Of a stretch of DNA of 64,000 nucleotides, positions 34,299 to 42,801 are shown in pieces. Each line of letters starts with the position of its first letter. Positions within the stretch are counted from its first letter, which is position 1. The notes beneath the pieces were generated by a model. That model saw only the letters and a list, made by a program, of their open reading frames with translations, searched no databases and was not told the DNA's origin. The stretch is from a bacterium 1XD42-54 (GTDB lineage Bacteria > Bacillota > Clostridia > Lachnospirales > Lachnospiraceae). The stretch spans positions 124,001 to 188,000 of the forward strand of contig RAZH01000001.1 in the NCBI GenBank assembly GCA_003612585.1. Direction: 5' to 3'. The position numbers and the translations under genes are program-made.

Positions 34299-35729
34299 TT
34301 ACAACAGTTCACGCAGAAGCCGATTTACCATCCCCGGATCTGCCTTTCCTTTCATCTGCTTCATCGTCTGACCCACCAGATAACCAAGTGCTTTTTCTTT
34401 TCCTCCTCTGAAATCTGCAACTGACTGCGGATTCTCTGAAAGAACACTTTGTACCACCTCCCGAAGCGCCTTTTCATCCGAGATCGCTGTCAGTTCATGT
34501 GTCTTCACATACTGCTCCGGATCTGTATGATGATGAAAAATCTCCGCAAAAACTTCCTTCGCCGCCGTCTGATTGATGATGCCGCTCTCTGTAAGCTCAA
34601 TCAGCTTTGCCAGATGTGCCGGTGCGATGGTAAGTGTATCTGCTTCCCGGTTTTCTTCCTTTAAAAGACGCAATGCTTCCCCCATGAGCCAGTTAGAGAC
34701 CTTTTTCGGCTTTTTACAAAGGGCCGCCGTCTCCTCAAATATATCTGCCATACGTTTTGACTCCGTGAGAATCTGAGCATCGTAATCCGGAATATCAAAT
34801 TCCCTCTGATAGCGTTCCAGTTTCTGCGCACGAAGCTCCGGCTGACGCGCGCGCACAGCTTGCAGCCACTCATCGCTGATTACAATCGGCACCAGATCAG
34901 GGTCCGGAAAATAACGGTAATCATGCGCGTCCTCTTTTGAGCGCATTGGATAAGAATATTCCTTATTGTCATCCCAGCGGCGCGTTTCCTGAACCACTTC
35001 TTTTCCTTCCTCCAGAAGCTCGATCTGACGCGCCCGTTCTCCTTCGATGGCGCGGGCGATGGCTTTGAAGGAGTTCAGGTTTTTCATCTCTGTTCTTGTG
35101 CCAAACTCCTGCGTTCCTACTTCGCGGACTGAAAGATTGACGTCAGCGCGCATTGATCCTTCCTGCAATTTACAGTCAGAAGCGCCCAGGTAACGGATAA
35201 TCATCCGCAGCTTTTCCAGATACGCAAGCACCTCCGCGGCATCCCGCATATCCGGCTCAGATACGATCTCAATCAGCGGCACGCCGCTTCGGTTGTAATC
35301 CACAAGAGAGCAATCCTCCCACTCGTCATGTACGAGCTTTCCGGCGTCCTCCTCCATGTGAATTTCATGAATGCCAATCACCTTTTTACCTGACGCAGTC
35401 TCAATCTCAATGCCTCCGTCATGACAGATTGGAAGATACAGCTGTGAAATCTGATAATTCTGCGGATTGTCAGGATAAAAATAATTTTTCCGGTCAAAAC
35501 GGCAATACTGATTGATCGCACAATTCGTCGCAAGTCCTACTGCCATCGCATACTCCACCACCTGCCGATTCAGAACCGGAAGCGCCCCCGGCATTCCCAT
35601 GCAAACCGGACACGTATGCGTATTAGGTGCTCCCCCGAACGCAGTTGAACACCCGCAGAAAATTTTTGTCTTTGTCGCCAGCTCTACATGAACCTCAAGG
35701 CCGATCACCGTTTCATACTGTCTGTGCAT
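34299..35729 (-). CDS. gatB: Asp/Glu-tRNA amidotransferase subunit B
   Basis: This 476-residue subunit binds the mis-acylated tRNA and activates it with ATP. It opens with YETVIGLEVHVEL, has the zinc cysteines CGCS and CPVCMG, and DRKNYFYPDNPQNYQISQLY, all standard GatB blocks. The YqeY-like C-terminal domain covers the last 150 residues and ends in KGKADPGMVNRLLRELL. It starts one base after the gatA stop. Confidence 0.97.
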   Translation of the reverse strand: MHRQYETVIGLEVHVELATKTKIFCGCSTAFGGAPNTHTCPVCMGMPGALPVLNRQVVEYAMAVGLATNCAINQYCRFDRKNYFYPDNPQNYQISQLYLPICHDGGIEIETASGKKVIGIHEIHMEEDAGKLVHDEWEDCSLVDYNRSGVPLIEIVSEPDMRDAAEVLAYLEKLRMIIRYLGASDCKLQEGSMRADVNLSVREVGTQEFGTRTEMKNLNSFKAIARAIEGERARQIELLEEGKEVVQETRRWDDNKEYSYPMRSKEDAHDYRYFPDPDLVPIVISDEWLQAVRARQPELRAQKLERYQREFDIPDYDAQILTESKRMADIFEETAALCKKPKKVSNWLMGEALRLLKEENREADTLTIAPAHLAKLIELTESGIINQTAAKEVFAEIFHHHTDPEQYVKTHELTAISDEKALREVVQSVLSENPQSVADFRGGKEKALGYLVGQTMKQMKGKADPGMVNRLLRELL

Positions 35730-35730
35730 A

Positions 35731-37233
35731 TCAGTCCACCGCCTTTCCTAATTTTTCTGCCCCAGATACGATCTGCACATGCGGCGGCGCCTGCCACCTC
35801 CCCCGTGCCTGCTCAAACGTATACGCTGCGCGGATGATTTTTTTCTCCATAAAACAATTGCCGAGCATCTGGACACCGATCGGGAGTCCGTTTTTATCCA
35901 GACTGCATGGAACGGATATCCCCGGCAGCCCCGCCAGATTTGCAGAAATCGTATAAATATCGCCAAGATACATTTTCAGCGGGTCGCCAAGAGAGGCCCC
36001 CAGTCTCGGCGCCGTCCCTGGTGAGGCTGGCGCCAGAATCACGTCATATTTTTCAAAAGCCGCGTCAAATGCCCTTCGAATCAGAGCTTTGGTGCGCAGC
36101 GCTTTGAGATAGTACGCATCGTAATAACCGGAGCTTAAAACGAAAGACCCCAGCATGATACGGCGTTTTACTTCCTCGCCAAATCCTTCAGAGCGGCTCT
36201 TTTTATACATACCGTGCAGTCCGTCATACGCAGACGCCCGGTATCCGTATTTCACTCCGTCAAAACGTGCCAAGTTCGAGCTGGCCTCTGCTGACGCAAT
36301 CACATAATAGGCAGGAATTGCATAATCCACAAGGCTGAGCGGAAATTCCTCCACCACTGCCCCCTTTTGTCTGAGTACATCTGCTACCCGCAGGACCGCC
36401 TCCTTTACTTCCTCTTCCAGTCCTTCCCCGAAATAATCAGCTGGAATGCCAATGCGCATACCTTTTACATCGTCGGTCAGGGCTTCTGTAAAATCACAGT
36501 CTGCCCGCTTCACAGAGGTACTGTCCTTCGGGTCATGTGCTGCAAGCATCTCAAGAATTGCCGCACAGTCCGAAACATCTTTCGCAATCGGCCCGATCTG
36601 GTCCAGAGACGACCCATAGGCAATCAGTCCGTACCGTGACACCGTTCCATACGTTGGCTTCAGCCCAGTCACGCCGCAAAAAGAACTTGGCTGGCGAATC
36701 GATCCTCCCGTGTCCGAACCAAGTGCATACGGCGCCTCGCACGCTGCCACCGCGGCACAGGAACCGCCGGATGAACCGCCAGGAACGTGCTCTGTATTCC
36801 ACGGATTTCTTGTGGGCCCGAACGCTGAGGTTTCAGTCGTACTGCCCATCGCAAACTCATCCATGTTCGTCTTTCCAAGAATTACCGCCCCCTGTTTTTG
36901 CATCTGCAACACAGCCTGTGCGCTGTACGGCGGCACGAAATTATATAAAATCTTTGAACTGCACGTGGTTTTTATCCCTTCTGTACAGATATTATCCTTC
37001 ACCGCAGCCGGAACACCTGCCAGCGGCCCAAGACACGCTCCGCGATCAAGAGCCGCCTGAACCTCATCGGCGCGCTGCAATACGTGCTCCTCCTCTACTG
37101 TCACAAAGCTGTTCAGCACTTTGTCCATCTGTGCAATACGCGTCAGAAAAGCCTGTGCCGCTTCCCGTACCGACACTTTCTTCTTTTTTATCTCTCTGCC
37201 CAGTTCCAGGGCAGTCAGCTCCATAATCTCCAT
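35731..37233 (-). CDS. gatA: Asp/Glu-tRNA amidotransferase subunit A (amidase)
   Basis: This 500-residue amidase-signature protein releases ammonia from glutamine. It has the catalytic Lys in GVPAAVKDNI and the Ser-cisSer pair in GSSGGSCAAVAA and GSDTGGSIRQP. The start has AAGGAG 6 nt upstream. It lies between gatC and gatB in the usual C-A-B order. With the neighbouring archaeal-type AspRS it would convert Asp-tRNA(Asn) to Asn-tRNA(Asn). Confidence 0.97.
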   Translation of the reverse strand: MEIMELTALELGREIKKKKVSVREAAQAFLTRIAQMDKVLNSFVTVEEEHVLQRADEVQAALDRGACLGPLAGVPAAVKDNICTEGIKTTCSSKILYNFVPPYSAQAVLQMQKQGAVILGKTNMDEFAMGSTTETSAFGPTRNPWNTEHVPGGSSGGSCAAVAACEAPYALGSDTGGSIRQPSSFCGVTGLKPTYGTVSRYGLIAYGSSLDQIGPIAKDVSDCAAILEMLAAHDPKDSTSVKRADCDFTEALTDDVKGMRIGIPADYFGEGLEEEVKEAVLRVADVLRQKGAVVEEFPLSLVDYAIPAYYVIASAEASSNLARFDGVKYGYRASAYDGLHGMYKKSRSEGFGEEVKRRIMLGSFVLSSGYYDAYYLKALRTKALIRRAFDAAFEKYDVILAPASPGTAPRLGASLGDPLKMYLGDIYTISANLAGLPGISVPCSLDKNGLPIGVQMLGNCFMEKKIIRAAYTFEQARGRWQAPPHVQIVSGAEKLGKAVD

Positions 37234-37261
37234 GTCAGTCTCCTTTCCCGTTTATTTTCCG

Positions 37262-37555
37262 TTACTCTACCGTTTTGGGTACTTGAAAAGAACCTTCTTT
37301 CACTGCCGGCGCATTTTCCAGCAGTCGGGCTCTTTCCTCGCCATTCGTTACAAGATCCTCACGGAACACGTTATTCACCGGAAATACATGGGACAGCGGT
37401 TCAACGTCCGCCGTATCCAGTTCATTCAGCTTGTCAATATAATCGAGCATCTTTTCGATATCACTTTTTGCCTGTTCTTTTTCTATATCCGAAAGCTCCA
37501 GCTTTGCCAGAATTCCGACGTATGAAATCGTTTCATCACTGATTTTATTTGCCAT
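37262..37555 (-). CDS. gatC: Asp/Glu-tRNA amidotransferase subunit C
   Basis: This 97-residue small subunit wraps around GatA and stabilises GatAB. Family features are the N-terminal helix pair (ISYVGILAKLELSDIEKEQAKSD split over residues 9-31), the central LDTADVEPLSHVFPV and FREDLV. It is the first gat gene, 113 nt after aspS, so it is probably on the same T-box-controlled transcript. Confidence 0.95.
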   Translation of the reverse strand: MANKISDETISYVGILAKLELSDIEKEQAKSDIEKMLDYIDKLNELDTADVEPLSHVFPVNNVFREDLVTNGEERARLLENAPAVKEGSFQVPKTVE

Positions 37556-37668
37556 AATCTACTCCTTCTTCTCTCATAACCTGACATCCATTTTACAGCC
37601 ACATCTTCTGCATAGTTTCCGAATCAGCGCTTATCGCTCCCTAGCTACACAGAAACAAAACCAGCCTA

Positions 37669-39000
37669 TTATGGCTCCAGACGCGACAGATCACGCGGGA
37701 ATAATGTTGTTTCCCTGACGTTATCCTCTCCCACCAGTTTCATGGTCAAGCGTTCCAGACCGATTCCAAGCCCACCATGCGGAGGCATTCCACATTTAAA
37801 CGTATTCAGATAAAATTCCATGCCCTCCTCAGACATCCCACGGGCCGCGATCTTGTCACAAAGCTGTTGATAGTCATGAATGCGCTGCCCTCCGGTCGTG
37901 ATTTCCAGTCCGTGAAACAGCAGGTCAAAGCTTAAGGTAAATCTCGTATCTTCCGGATCATCCATCGCATAAAACGGCCGTTTTTTGGAGGGATAATGCG
38001 TGACGAACACAAAATCTGCGTTGTATTCCTCTTTAAAATACTGACCGATCAGCTGCTCTTCCTCCGGCTCCAGATCATATGGGTTTCGGATCTGACGACT
38101 GTATTTTTCAGCAACCAGTTCCTTCGCCCTGTCAAAGCGCACGGTCGGGATTCTTTTCGTATCTGGAAGCCTAATGCCAAGCAGCTCCAGCTCCTTTTTG
38201 TACTCTGTCTCCAAAAGTTTCATGGTAAACTGCAAAAATCCCGTTTCCATTTCCATCAGATCCGTAAAACTTCCGATATATCCCATCTCAAAATCCAGAC
38301 TTGTATATTCGTTCAGATGCCGTTTTGTGTTATGTTTCTCTGCCCGGAATACAGGAGCGGTCTCAAACACGCGATCAAAAACACCTACCATCATCTGTTT
38401 GTAAAACTGTGGGCTCTGTGCCAGCACCGCCGGGCGATGAAAGTAATCCAGCTTGAAAATATTGGAACCTCCCTCTGCACCCTTCGCACCAATCTTCGGC
38501 GTGTGAATCTCCGTGAACTGCTGGCTGTAAAGATAATCCCGGAATCCTCTTACAATTCCCTCCTGAATACGGAACTTTGCACGTTCCCTCAGATTACGCA
38601 GGGAAATGCTGCGATAATCAAGCTTTGCCTCCAGCGACGTATTCAGCTTCCATTTTCCAATCGGCAGAGGCAACGCCGCATACGGAGCAGAGAGAATCCT
38701 GCCGCCTGTCACGCGAATTTCAATGCCGTGCGGCGCCCGCTCATCCAACTCCAGACGTCCGGACAACTCCACGGTCTGTGATTCCCGCACCTGCTTTGCG
38801 GAAAGCTCCGAAACGCCCTCCTCAAACACGCACTGCAACAGCCCGCCGCGTTTGCGCAGCACGACAAATACAACGTCTCCCATCGCGCGGATTGCGTGGA
38901 CAAAGCCATTCACCTTTACCTTGCTTCCGGCTAATTCCGGTCTCACAAGCATATCGAGTTCCATCGTTTCTTTTGGTGTAATTCCTGTTAAAAATTCCAT
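37669..39000 (-). CDS. aspS: Aspartate-tRNA synthetase, archaeal-type (probably non-discriminating)
   Basis: This 443-residue class II synthetase has an N-terminal OB fold (KVKVNGFVHAIRAMG) and the class II motifs: EIHTPKIGAKGAEGGSN, FRAEKHNTKRHLNEYT and GLGIGLERLTMKL. It lacks the large insertion domain of bacterial AspRS, so it is the archaeal/eukaryal AspS2 type. Such enzymes often charge both tRNA(Asp) and tRNA(Asn), and the adjacent gatCAB supports that. Upstream lie a T-box and a second terminator. Confidence 0.93.
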   Translation of the reverse strand: MEFLTGITPKETMELDMLVRPELAGSKVKVNGFVHAIRAMGDVVFVVLRKRGGLLQCVFEEGVSELSAKQVRESQTVELSGRLELDERAPHGIEIRVTGGRILSAPYAALPLPIGKWKLNTSLEAKLDYRSISLRNLRERAKFRIQEGIVRGFRDYLYSQQFTEIHTPKIGAKGAEGGSNIFKLDYFHRPAVLAQSPQFYKQMMVGVFDRVFETAPVFRAEKHNTKRHLNEYTSLDFEMGYIGSFTDLMEMETGFLQFTMKLLETEYKKELELLGIRLPDTKRIPTVRFDRAKELVAEKYSRQIRNPYDLEPEEEQLIGQYFKEEYNADFVFVTHYPSKKRPFYAMDDPEDTRFTLSFDLLFHGLEITTGGQRIHDYQQLCDKIAARGMSEEGMEFYLNTFKCGMPPHGGLGIGLERLTMKLVGEDNVRETTLFPRDLSRLEP

Positions 39001-39081
39001 TTTGGTCTCCTTTCGGTTCCGGGATTTTACATGTTTACGAACATACGTTGTATTTTCACCTACTTTGCGTCTTTGTGAAAA

Positions 39082-39126
39082 TAAAAAATCCAGATGAAAT
39101 CAGATCCTGTATGATTTCATCTGGAT
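39082..39126 (-). terminator. Second terminator between the T-box and aspS
   Basis: ATCCAGATGAAATCA (39088-39102) and TGATTTCATCTGGAT (39112-39126) form a perfect 15-bp stem with a 9-nt loop. On the minus strand TTTTTTATTTTC follows. It sits after the T-box terminator and 88 nt before the aspS start codon, so transcripts reading through the T-box meet another strong terminator. Confidence 0.85.
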
Positions 39127-39157
39127 GCTTTCCAAGCTAATTTGTCCGATCTAAACA

Positions 39158-39421
39158 TAAAAATCCCGGAACATCATACTATGATATTCCGGGACGGATA
39201 ATCTTTACCCGCGGTACCACCCGCATTGCAGACACCTTTGTCTGCCTCTTTTTTAACACTTAACGCGTGCAACGTACTGTCCTACTGATCTTTCGATCTC
39301 ATTCAGACAGTCGGCTCCAGAGTGTTCCCTATTGTCTCCTTCCTCCCATCAGCACTCTCAGTCGGTGATGCCGAATTCCTGTCAGATTTCAGAAACAGAG
39401 TCTCCTTCACTGCTTTTTAAT
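39158..39421 (-). ncRNA. T-box riboswitch of the aspS-gatCAB unit
   Basis: On the minus strand the T-box core GGTGGTACCGCGGG lies around 39207-39221 and is followed by the terminator TCCCGGAA...TTCCGGGA with a T-run (39194-39158). A structured stem I region occupies about 39300-39415. T-boxes bind an uncharged tRNA and allow read-through when it is scarce; Asp or Asn is expected from the genes downstream. The specifier codon was not assigned with certainty; a GAC near the end of stem I is a candidate. Confidence 0.93.
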
Positions 39422-39427
39422 GTTGTT

Positions 39428-39456
39428 ATCCTAGCACACTTTTCTGTGTATGGCAA
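39428..39456 (-). promoter_or_regulatory. Promoter of the T-box transcript
   Basis: On the minus strand TTGCCA (39456-39451) and TAGGAT (39433-39428) are separated by 17 nt. Transcription would begin near 39421, giving the T-box leader its 5' end. The remainder of the 39001-39494 gap is covered by the T-box and the second terminator. Confidence 0.65.
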
Positions 39457-39494
39457 GCAGTAATTTTTGTTTCTTTTCACAAAATTTTTATCTT

Positions 39495-40271
39495 TTACTT
39501 TAATAACCGCTCATAATGAAAGCGTTTCACTGCCCGCCCAAGCAGAACCCAGGCCAGCACCACACTGACTACCCCGATCCCGAGAAGAATCCTTGCATTC
39601 ACAAGCATCATCCCGGTAAACTGTCCGACAATCAGCAGGACAATCGGCAGAACCAGAAATACAGCGCTTTGCTGTGATTCCTCCACGGTCTGCGCTTTTG
39701 CAGAGCCGCGCACAATCAGCGTCACTGCAATCAGGGAAATCGCCGGCCCTACCAGAAACAAAATAAGCACCCAGCTGACACTTGGCAGCAGCATACTGCC
39801 GGTCAGATATACAAGTTCTATTTCCAGCACTACGGCCATAGCCAAAAAGGAAATAAACGATACCAGTATACTCAGACTAAAAGATGCAAGTACTTTTGCA
39901 ATAAATATCTGACGCAGGGTCAGTGGACAGTAAAGCAGCGTTTCCAGTGTCCGTTTTTCTTTCTCTCCGACAAAAGAGGTGGCAGCCGTGATAGAAGACG
40001 TCATAACTGGAATCACAAGAAAAAATATCGGCATAATGTAATTCAGAAACAGACCATAGAGCGCCTGCTCCATGTCCGTCACCACAGGCAACAACTTCAA
40101 AAGCTGATTCAGATCTGTCTCCCCCGGCGCAAAATGAATTCCAAAAATAAAAATCGTAGGAACCACAAGCGTCAGGACGAGCGGAACAATCAACATCGTT
40201 ATGAAAAGCCTTTTATTCTCAATCACTCCATAAAAATCTTTTTTCATAATTGCCATCATCCCCCGATTCAT
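39495..40271 (-). CDS. ABC-2 family exporter permease (NatB-like)
   Basis: This 258-residue membrane protein has an N-terminal cytoplasmic start, one helix near 25-45 and five more from about 80 to 245. The segment SSITAATSFVGEKEKRTLETLLYCPL is the ABC-2 permease hallmark. It starts within the stop of the ATPase gene (ATGA overlap). Substrates of such two-gene systems range from Na+ to peptides; nothing here decides. Confidence 0.88.
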   Translation of the reverse strand: MNRGMMAIMKKDFYGVIENKRLFITMLIVPLVLTLVVPTIFIFGIHFAPGETDLNQLLKLLPVVTDMEQALYGLFLNYIMPIFFLVIPVMTSSITAATSFVGEKEKRTLETLLYCPLTLRQIFIAKVLASFSLSILVSFISFLAMAVVLEIELVYLTGSMLLPSVSWVLILFLVGPAISLIAVTLIVRGSAKAQTVEESQQSAVFLVLPIVLLIVGQFTGMMLVNARILLGIGVVSVVLAWVLLGRAVKRFHYERLLK

Positions 40272-41218
40272 GCAGATACCTCCCTTCCCTTTTCTGTCAA
40301 TGCAAAATAAATATCCTCAAGACTCTTTGTTTTCACAGCCACCTGGTAAAGATTGCTTCCCCCTTCAACAAGGGCGCGTACCAACTTCGGAATTTCTTCT
40401 TCCTGGCCAATCGAAAATTCAAATTGATCCGGCCCTGTTTTCAAGCAATCAAATCCCCAAACGGTATTTCTCTTTTCTGTCTGTGAAATCTCACCGGAAA
40501 TATTGGTCCCCCGCACGCACACGGTAAGTCCGGAAAACACCTGCCTTCTCAGCGTTTCCAGCGTCCCGTCCGCCAACAAGCGGCCATGTTCGAGAAGTCC
40601 AAACCGGCTGCAGATTCCTTCTGCATAGCGCAGCTGATGCGTACACAGAAAAACCGTAATCCCTTCGTCCCGCGCCAGAGACTGAATCATCCTGTTTACA
40701 TTCTGCGCACTTTCCGGATCCAGGCCTGAGGTCGGCTCATCCAAAAACAAAATTCCGGGCCGGTGTATCAGCGCCCTTGCCAGAGAAAGCCTCTGTCTCA
40801 TTCCTGTTGAATACGCGGATAATTTCCGATCTCCTGCCTCTGAAAGTTCCAGCTCTTCTAATAACTTTCTCGCACGTTTTTTATAATCATCTCTCGACAT
40901 ACCGAACGCTTCCCCGTAAAAAAACAGGTTCTGCAATCCCGTAAGATTACCATACATCTGCGCATGCTCCGTCACAACACCGCAGCTTGCATGTACCTTC
41001 TCCGGCTCCGATACCGGATTTCTGCCCAAAACTCTGCACTCCCCGCCCGAGGGCGCAAGCGTACCAGTCAGCATTTTGATCGTAGTCGTTTTTCCCGCTC
41101 CGTTCGGTCCCAAAAATCCAAACACCTCTCCCTTCTGCAAAGAAAGGTTCAAATCCTCCACTGCCTTCTTCCCTCCAGGATAAACTTTTGAAAGCTTTTC
41201 GATTGTCACTGCCTGCAT
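40268..41218 (-). CDS. ABC exporter ATP-binding protein (NatA-like)
   Basis: This 316-residue ATPase has Walker A GPNGAGKTTTIKML, the signature YSTGMRQRLSLARAL, Walker B ILFLDEPTSGLDP and the switch His in CTHQLRYAE. The C-terminal 90 residues form the extra domain common in exporters of this group. It begins with AGGAGG 6 nt from the ATG and is coupled to the permease downstream. Confidence 0.93.
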   Translation of the reverse strand: MQAVTIEKLSKVYPGGKKAVEDLNLSLQKGEVFGFLGPNGAGKTTTIKMLTGTLAPSGGECRVLGRNPVSEPEKVHASCGVVTEHAQMYGNLTGLQNLFFYGEAFGMSRDDYKKRARKLLEELELSEAGDRKLSAYSTGMRQRLSLARALIHRPGILFLDEPTSGLDPESAQNVNRMIQSLARDEGITVFLCTHQLRYAEGICSRFGLLEHGRLLADGTLETLRRQVFSGLTVCVRGTNISGEISQTEKRNTVWGFDCLKTGPDQFEFSIGQEEEIPKLVRALVEGGSNLYQVAVKTKSLEDIYFALTEKGREVSA

Positions 41219-41237
41219 CCTGTACCTCCTGCTTCCC

Positions 41238-41325
41238 CATTTTTGCTCGTTAGCATATCGCTGCTTGCGCAGCCTGGCCCTTCGCTTACGCGAATGGCCC
41301 GAAGTTCCTTCGGAACTTCTGATAT
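41238..41325. repeat. 88-bp perfect direct repeat, copy 1
   Basis: Identical to 41370-41457 over 88 bp. The unit is made of several small palindromes in a row: GCTGCTTGCGCAGC, TTCGCTTACGCGAA and GAAGTTCCTTCGGAACTTC. It lies just upstream of the NatA-like gene. Confidence 0.9.
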
Positions 41326-41369
41326 TATATTTTTATAAACCACTACGTAAACTCGCCAAAATGCTATCG

Positions 41370-41457
41370 CATTTTTGCTCGTTAGCATATCGCTGCTTGC
41401 GCAGCCTGGCCCTTCGCTTACGCGAATGGCCCGAAGTTCCTTCGGAACTTCTGATAT
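41370..41457. repeat. 88-bp perfect direct repeat, copy 2
   Basis: Second identical copy, 132 bp from the first, with a 44-bp AT-rich spacer. The remaining part of the 41219-41672 gap holds the asnA promoter; no gene is seen. Confidence 0.9.
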
Positions 41458-41608
41458 GCTACATTATACACATTATCTACTGGAACTCAAGGGAATGGTC
41501 GTCTACTTTTCAAGCTTAAAGTCAACCGGAGGGAAACCTGTGCAGATCATGCCTTTAAGATTACGCATCCCGATTCGGACGCTCTTTCAAATATTTTTTA
41601 ATTTTCGG

Positions 41609-41636
41609 TTGTATCTTCTCCCGGTTCTGCTATAAT
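41609..41636 (+). promoter_or_regulatory. Promoter of asnA
   Basis: TTGTAT (41609-41614) and TATAAT (41631-41636) are 16 nt apart. The asnA start codon follows about 30 nt after the predicted transcription start. Confidence 0.7.
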
Positions 41637-41672
41637 CAGGATGACAAAGAAAATATTTACCGGAGGAACACA

Positions 41673-42683
41673 ATGGATCATTTAATTATTCCGAAAGGGT
41701 ATGTTTCAGCCCTTTCTTTATACGACACACAGATAGCGATCAAAACGGTAAAAGACTTTTTTCAGCAGACGCTTGCCTCTCAGCTCAATCTGCTCCGTGT
41801 CTCTTCCCCGCTTTTCGTTGACCCGCTTTCTGGTCTGAACGACAATCTGAACGGAGTAGAACGCCCGGTTAAATTTGGCATCAAAGAACAAAATGAAGCG
41901 GAAGCCGAAATCGTACATTCTCTGGCCAAGTGGAAACGATATGCACTCAAAGAGTATGGTTTTGTACACGGCGAAGGGCTTTATACAGATATGAATGCCA
42001 TCCGCCGAGATGAAGAGACAGACAATATTCATTCCATCTATGTAGATCAGTGGGACTGGGAAAAGGTGCTCAATAAAAATGAACGAAATCTTGATACCTT
42101 AAAAAAGGTGGTACGATCTGTTTACAAGGCATTGAAAAAAACAGAAGTTTACATGTCGATTCAGTATGATTACATAGGCGAAATTCTGCCAAAGGACATT
42201 TTCTTCATTACCTCGCAGGAACTCGAAGACCTGTATCCTCAGGCCACCCCGAAGGAACGTGAATATGCGATCACAAAAGAAAAAGGGGCTGTCTGTGTTA
42301 TGCAGATCGGTGGAGTCCTTGCCTCTGGTCAGAGACATGATGGTCGTGCACCGGACTACGATGACTGGGAACTCAATGCCGATATTCTTGTTTATTATCC
42401 GGTACTTGACATTGCGCTTGAACTCTCTTCTATGGGTATCCGCGTTGATGAGGACTCGCTTCTTCGTCAGTTAAAGCTTGCCGGATGCGAAGAACGCGCC
42501 GAGCTCCCGTTCCAAAAAGCAATTCTCGAAAAGGAACTGCCCTACACGATTGGCGGCGGTATCGGTCAGTCACGCATCTGTATGTTTTATCTGCGCAAAG
42601 CGCACATTGGCGAGGTGCAGTGTTCCCTGTGGCCGGGAGACATCCACAAGGAAGCAGCGCAGCACGGTATTACGCTGCTGTAA
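41673..42683 (+). CDS. asnA: Aspartate-ammonia ligase (asparagine synthetase A)
   Basis: This 336-residue enzyme makes asparagine from aspartate, ammonia and ATP. Its class II synthetase-like fold has LRVSSPLFVDPLSGLNDNLN split over residues 40-59, VHGEGLYTDMNAIRRDE, DQWDWE and IGGGIGQSRICMF, all AsnA hallmarks. GGAGG precedes the ATG. Its presence next to AspRS/GatCAB shows that free asparagine and Asn-tRNA are made by separate routes. Confidence 0.97.
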   Translation: MDHLIIPKGYVSALSLYDTQIAIKTVKDFFQQTLASQLNLLRVSSPLFVDPLSGLNDNLNGVERPVKFGIKEQNEAEAEIVHSLAKWKRYALKEYGFVHGEGLYTDMNAIRRDEETDNIHSIYVDQWDWEKVLNKNERNLDTLKKVVRSVYKALKKTEVYMSIQYDYIGEILPKDIFFITSQELEDLYPQATPKEREYAITKEKGAVCVMQIGGVLASGQRHDGRAPDYDDWELNADILVYYPVLDIALELSSMGIRVDEDSLLRQLKLAGCEERAELPFQKAILEKELPYTIGGGIGQSRICMFYLRKAHIGEVQCSLWPGDIHKEAAQHGITLL

Positions 42684-42730
42684 CGCTACATAAAAGAGTC
42701 TGATACAGAACACCTGATAATTGTAAAAAG

Positions 42731-42767
42731 AAAGTCCCGCACGCTGCTTCAGCCAATGCGGGACTTT
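42731..42767. terminator. Bidirectional terminator between asnA and dapL
   Basis: AAAGTCCCGCA (42731-42741) and TGCGGGACTTT (42757-42767) are perfect complements with a 15-nt loop. T-rich sequence follows on both strands (ACTTTTCC on plus, ACTTTCTTTTTAC on minus). It serves the convergent asnA and dapL genes. Confidence 0.9.
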
Positions 42768-42801
42768 TCCTGTTTTATCCGATTCCTGTTGTCTCATGTC
42801 T

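Noticed and set aside
41238-41457. Possible CRISPR array
   Set aside because: Only two copies of 88 bp with a 44-bp spacer, a unit far too long for CRISPR, and no cas genes nearby.
41265-41519. 84-codon plus-strand ORF across the 88-bp repeats
   Set aside because: It exists only because the repeat is open in that frame; the protein repeats itself and has no ribosome site.
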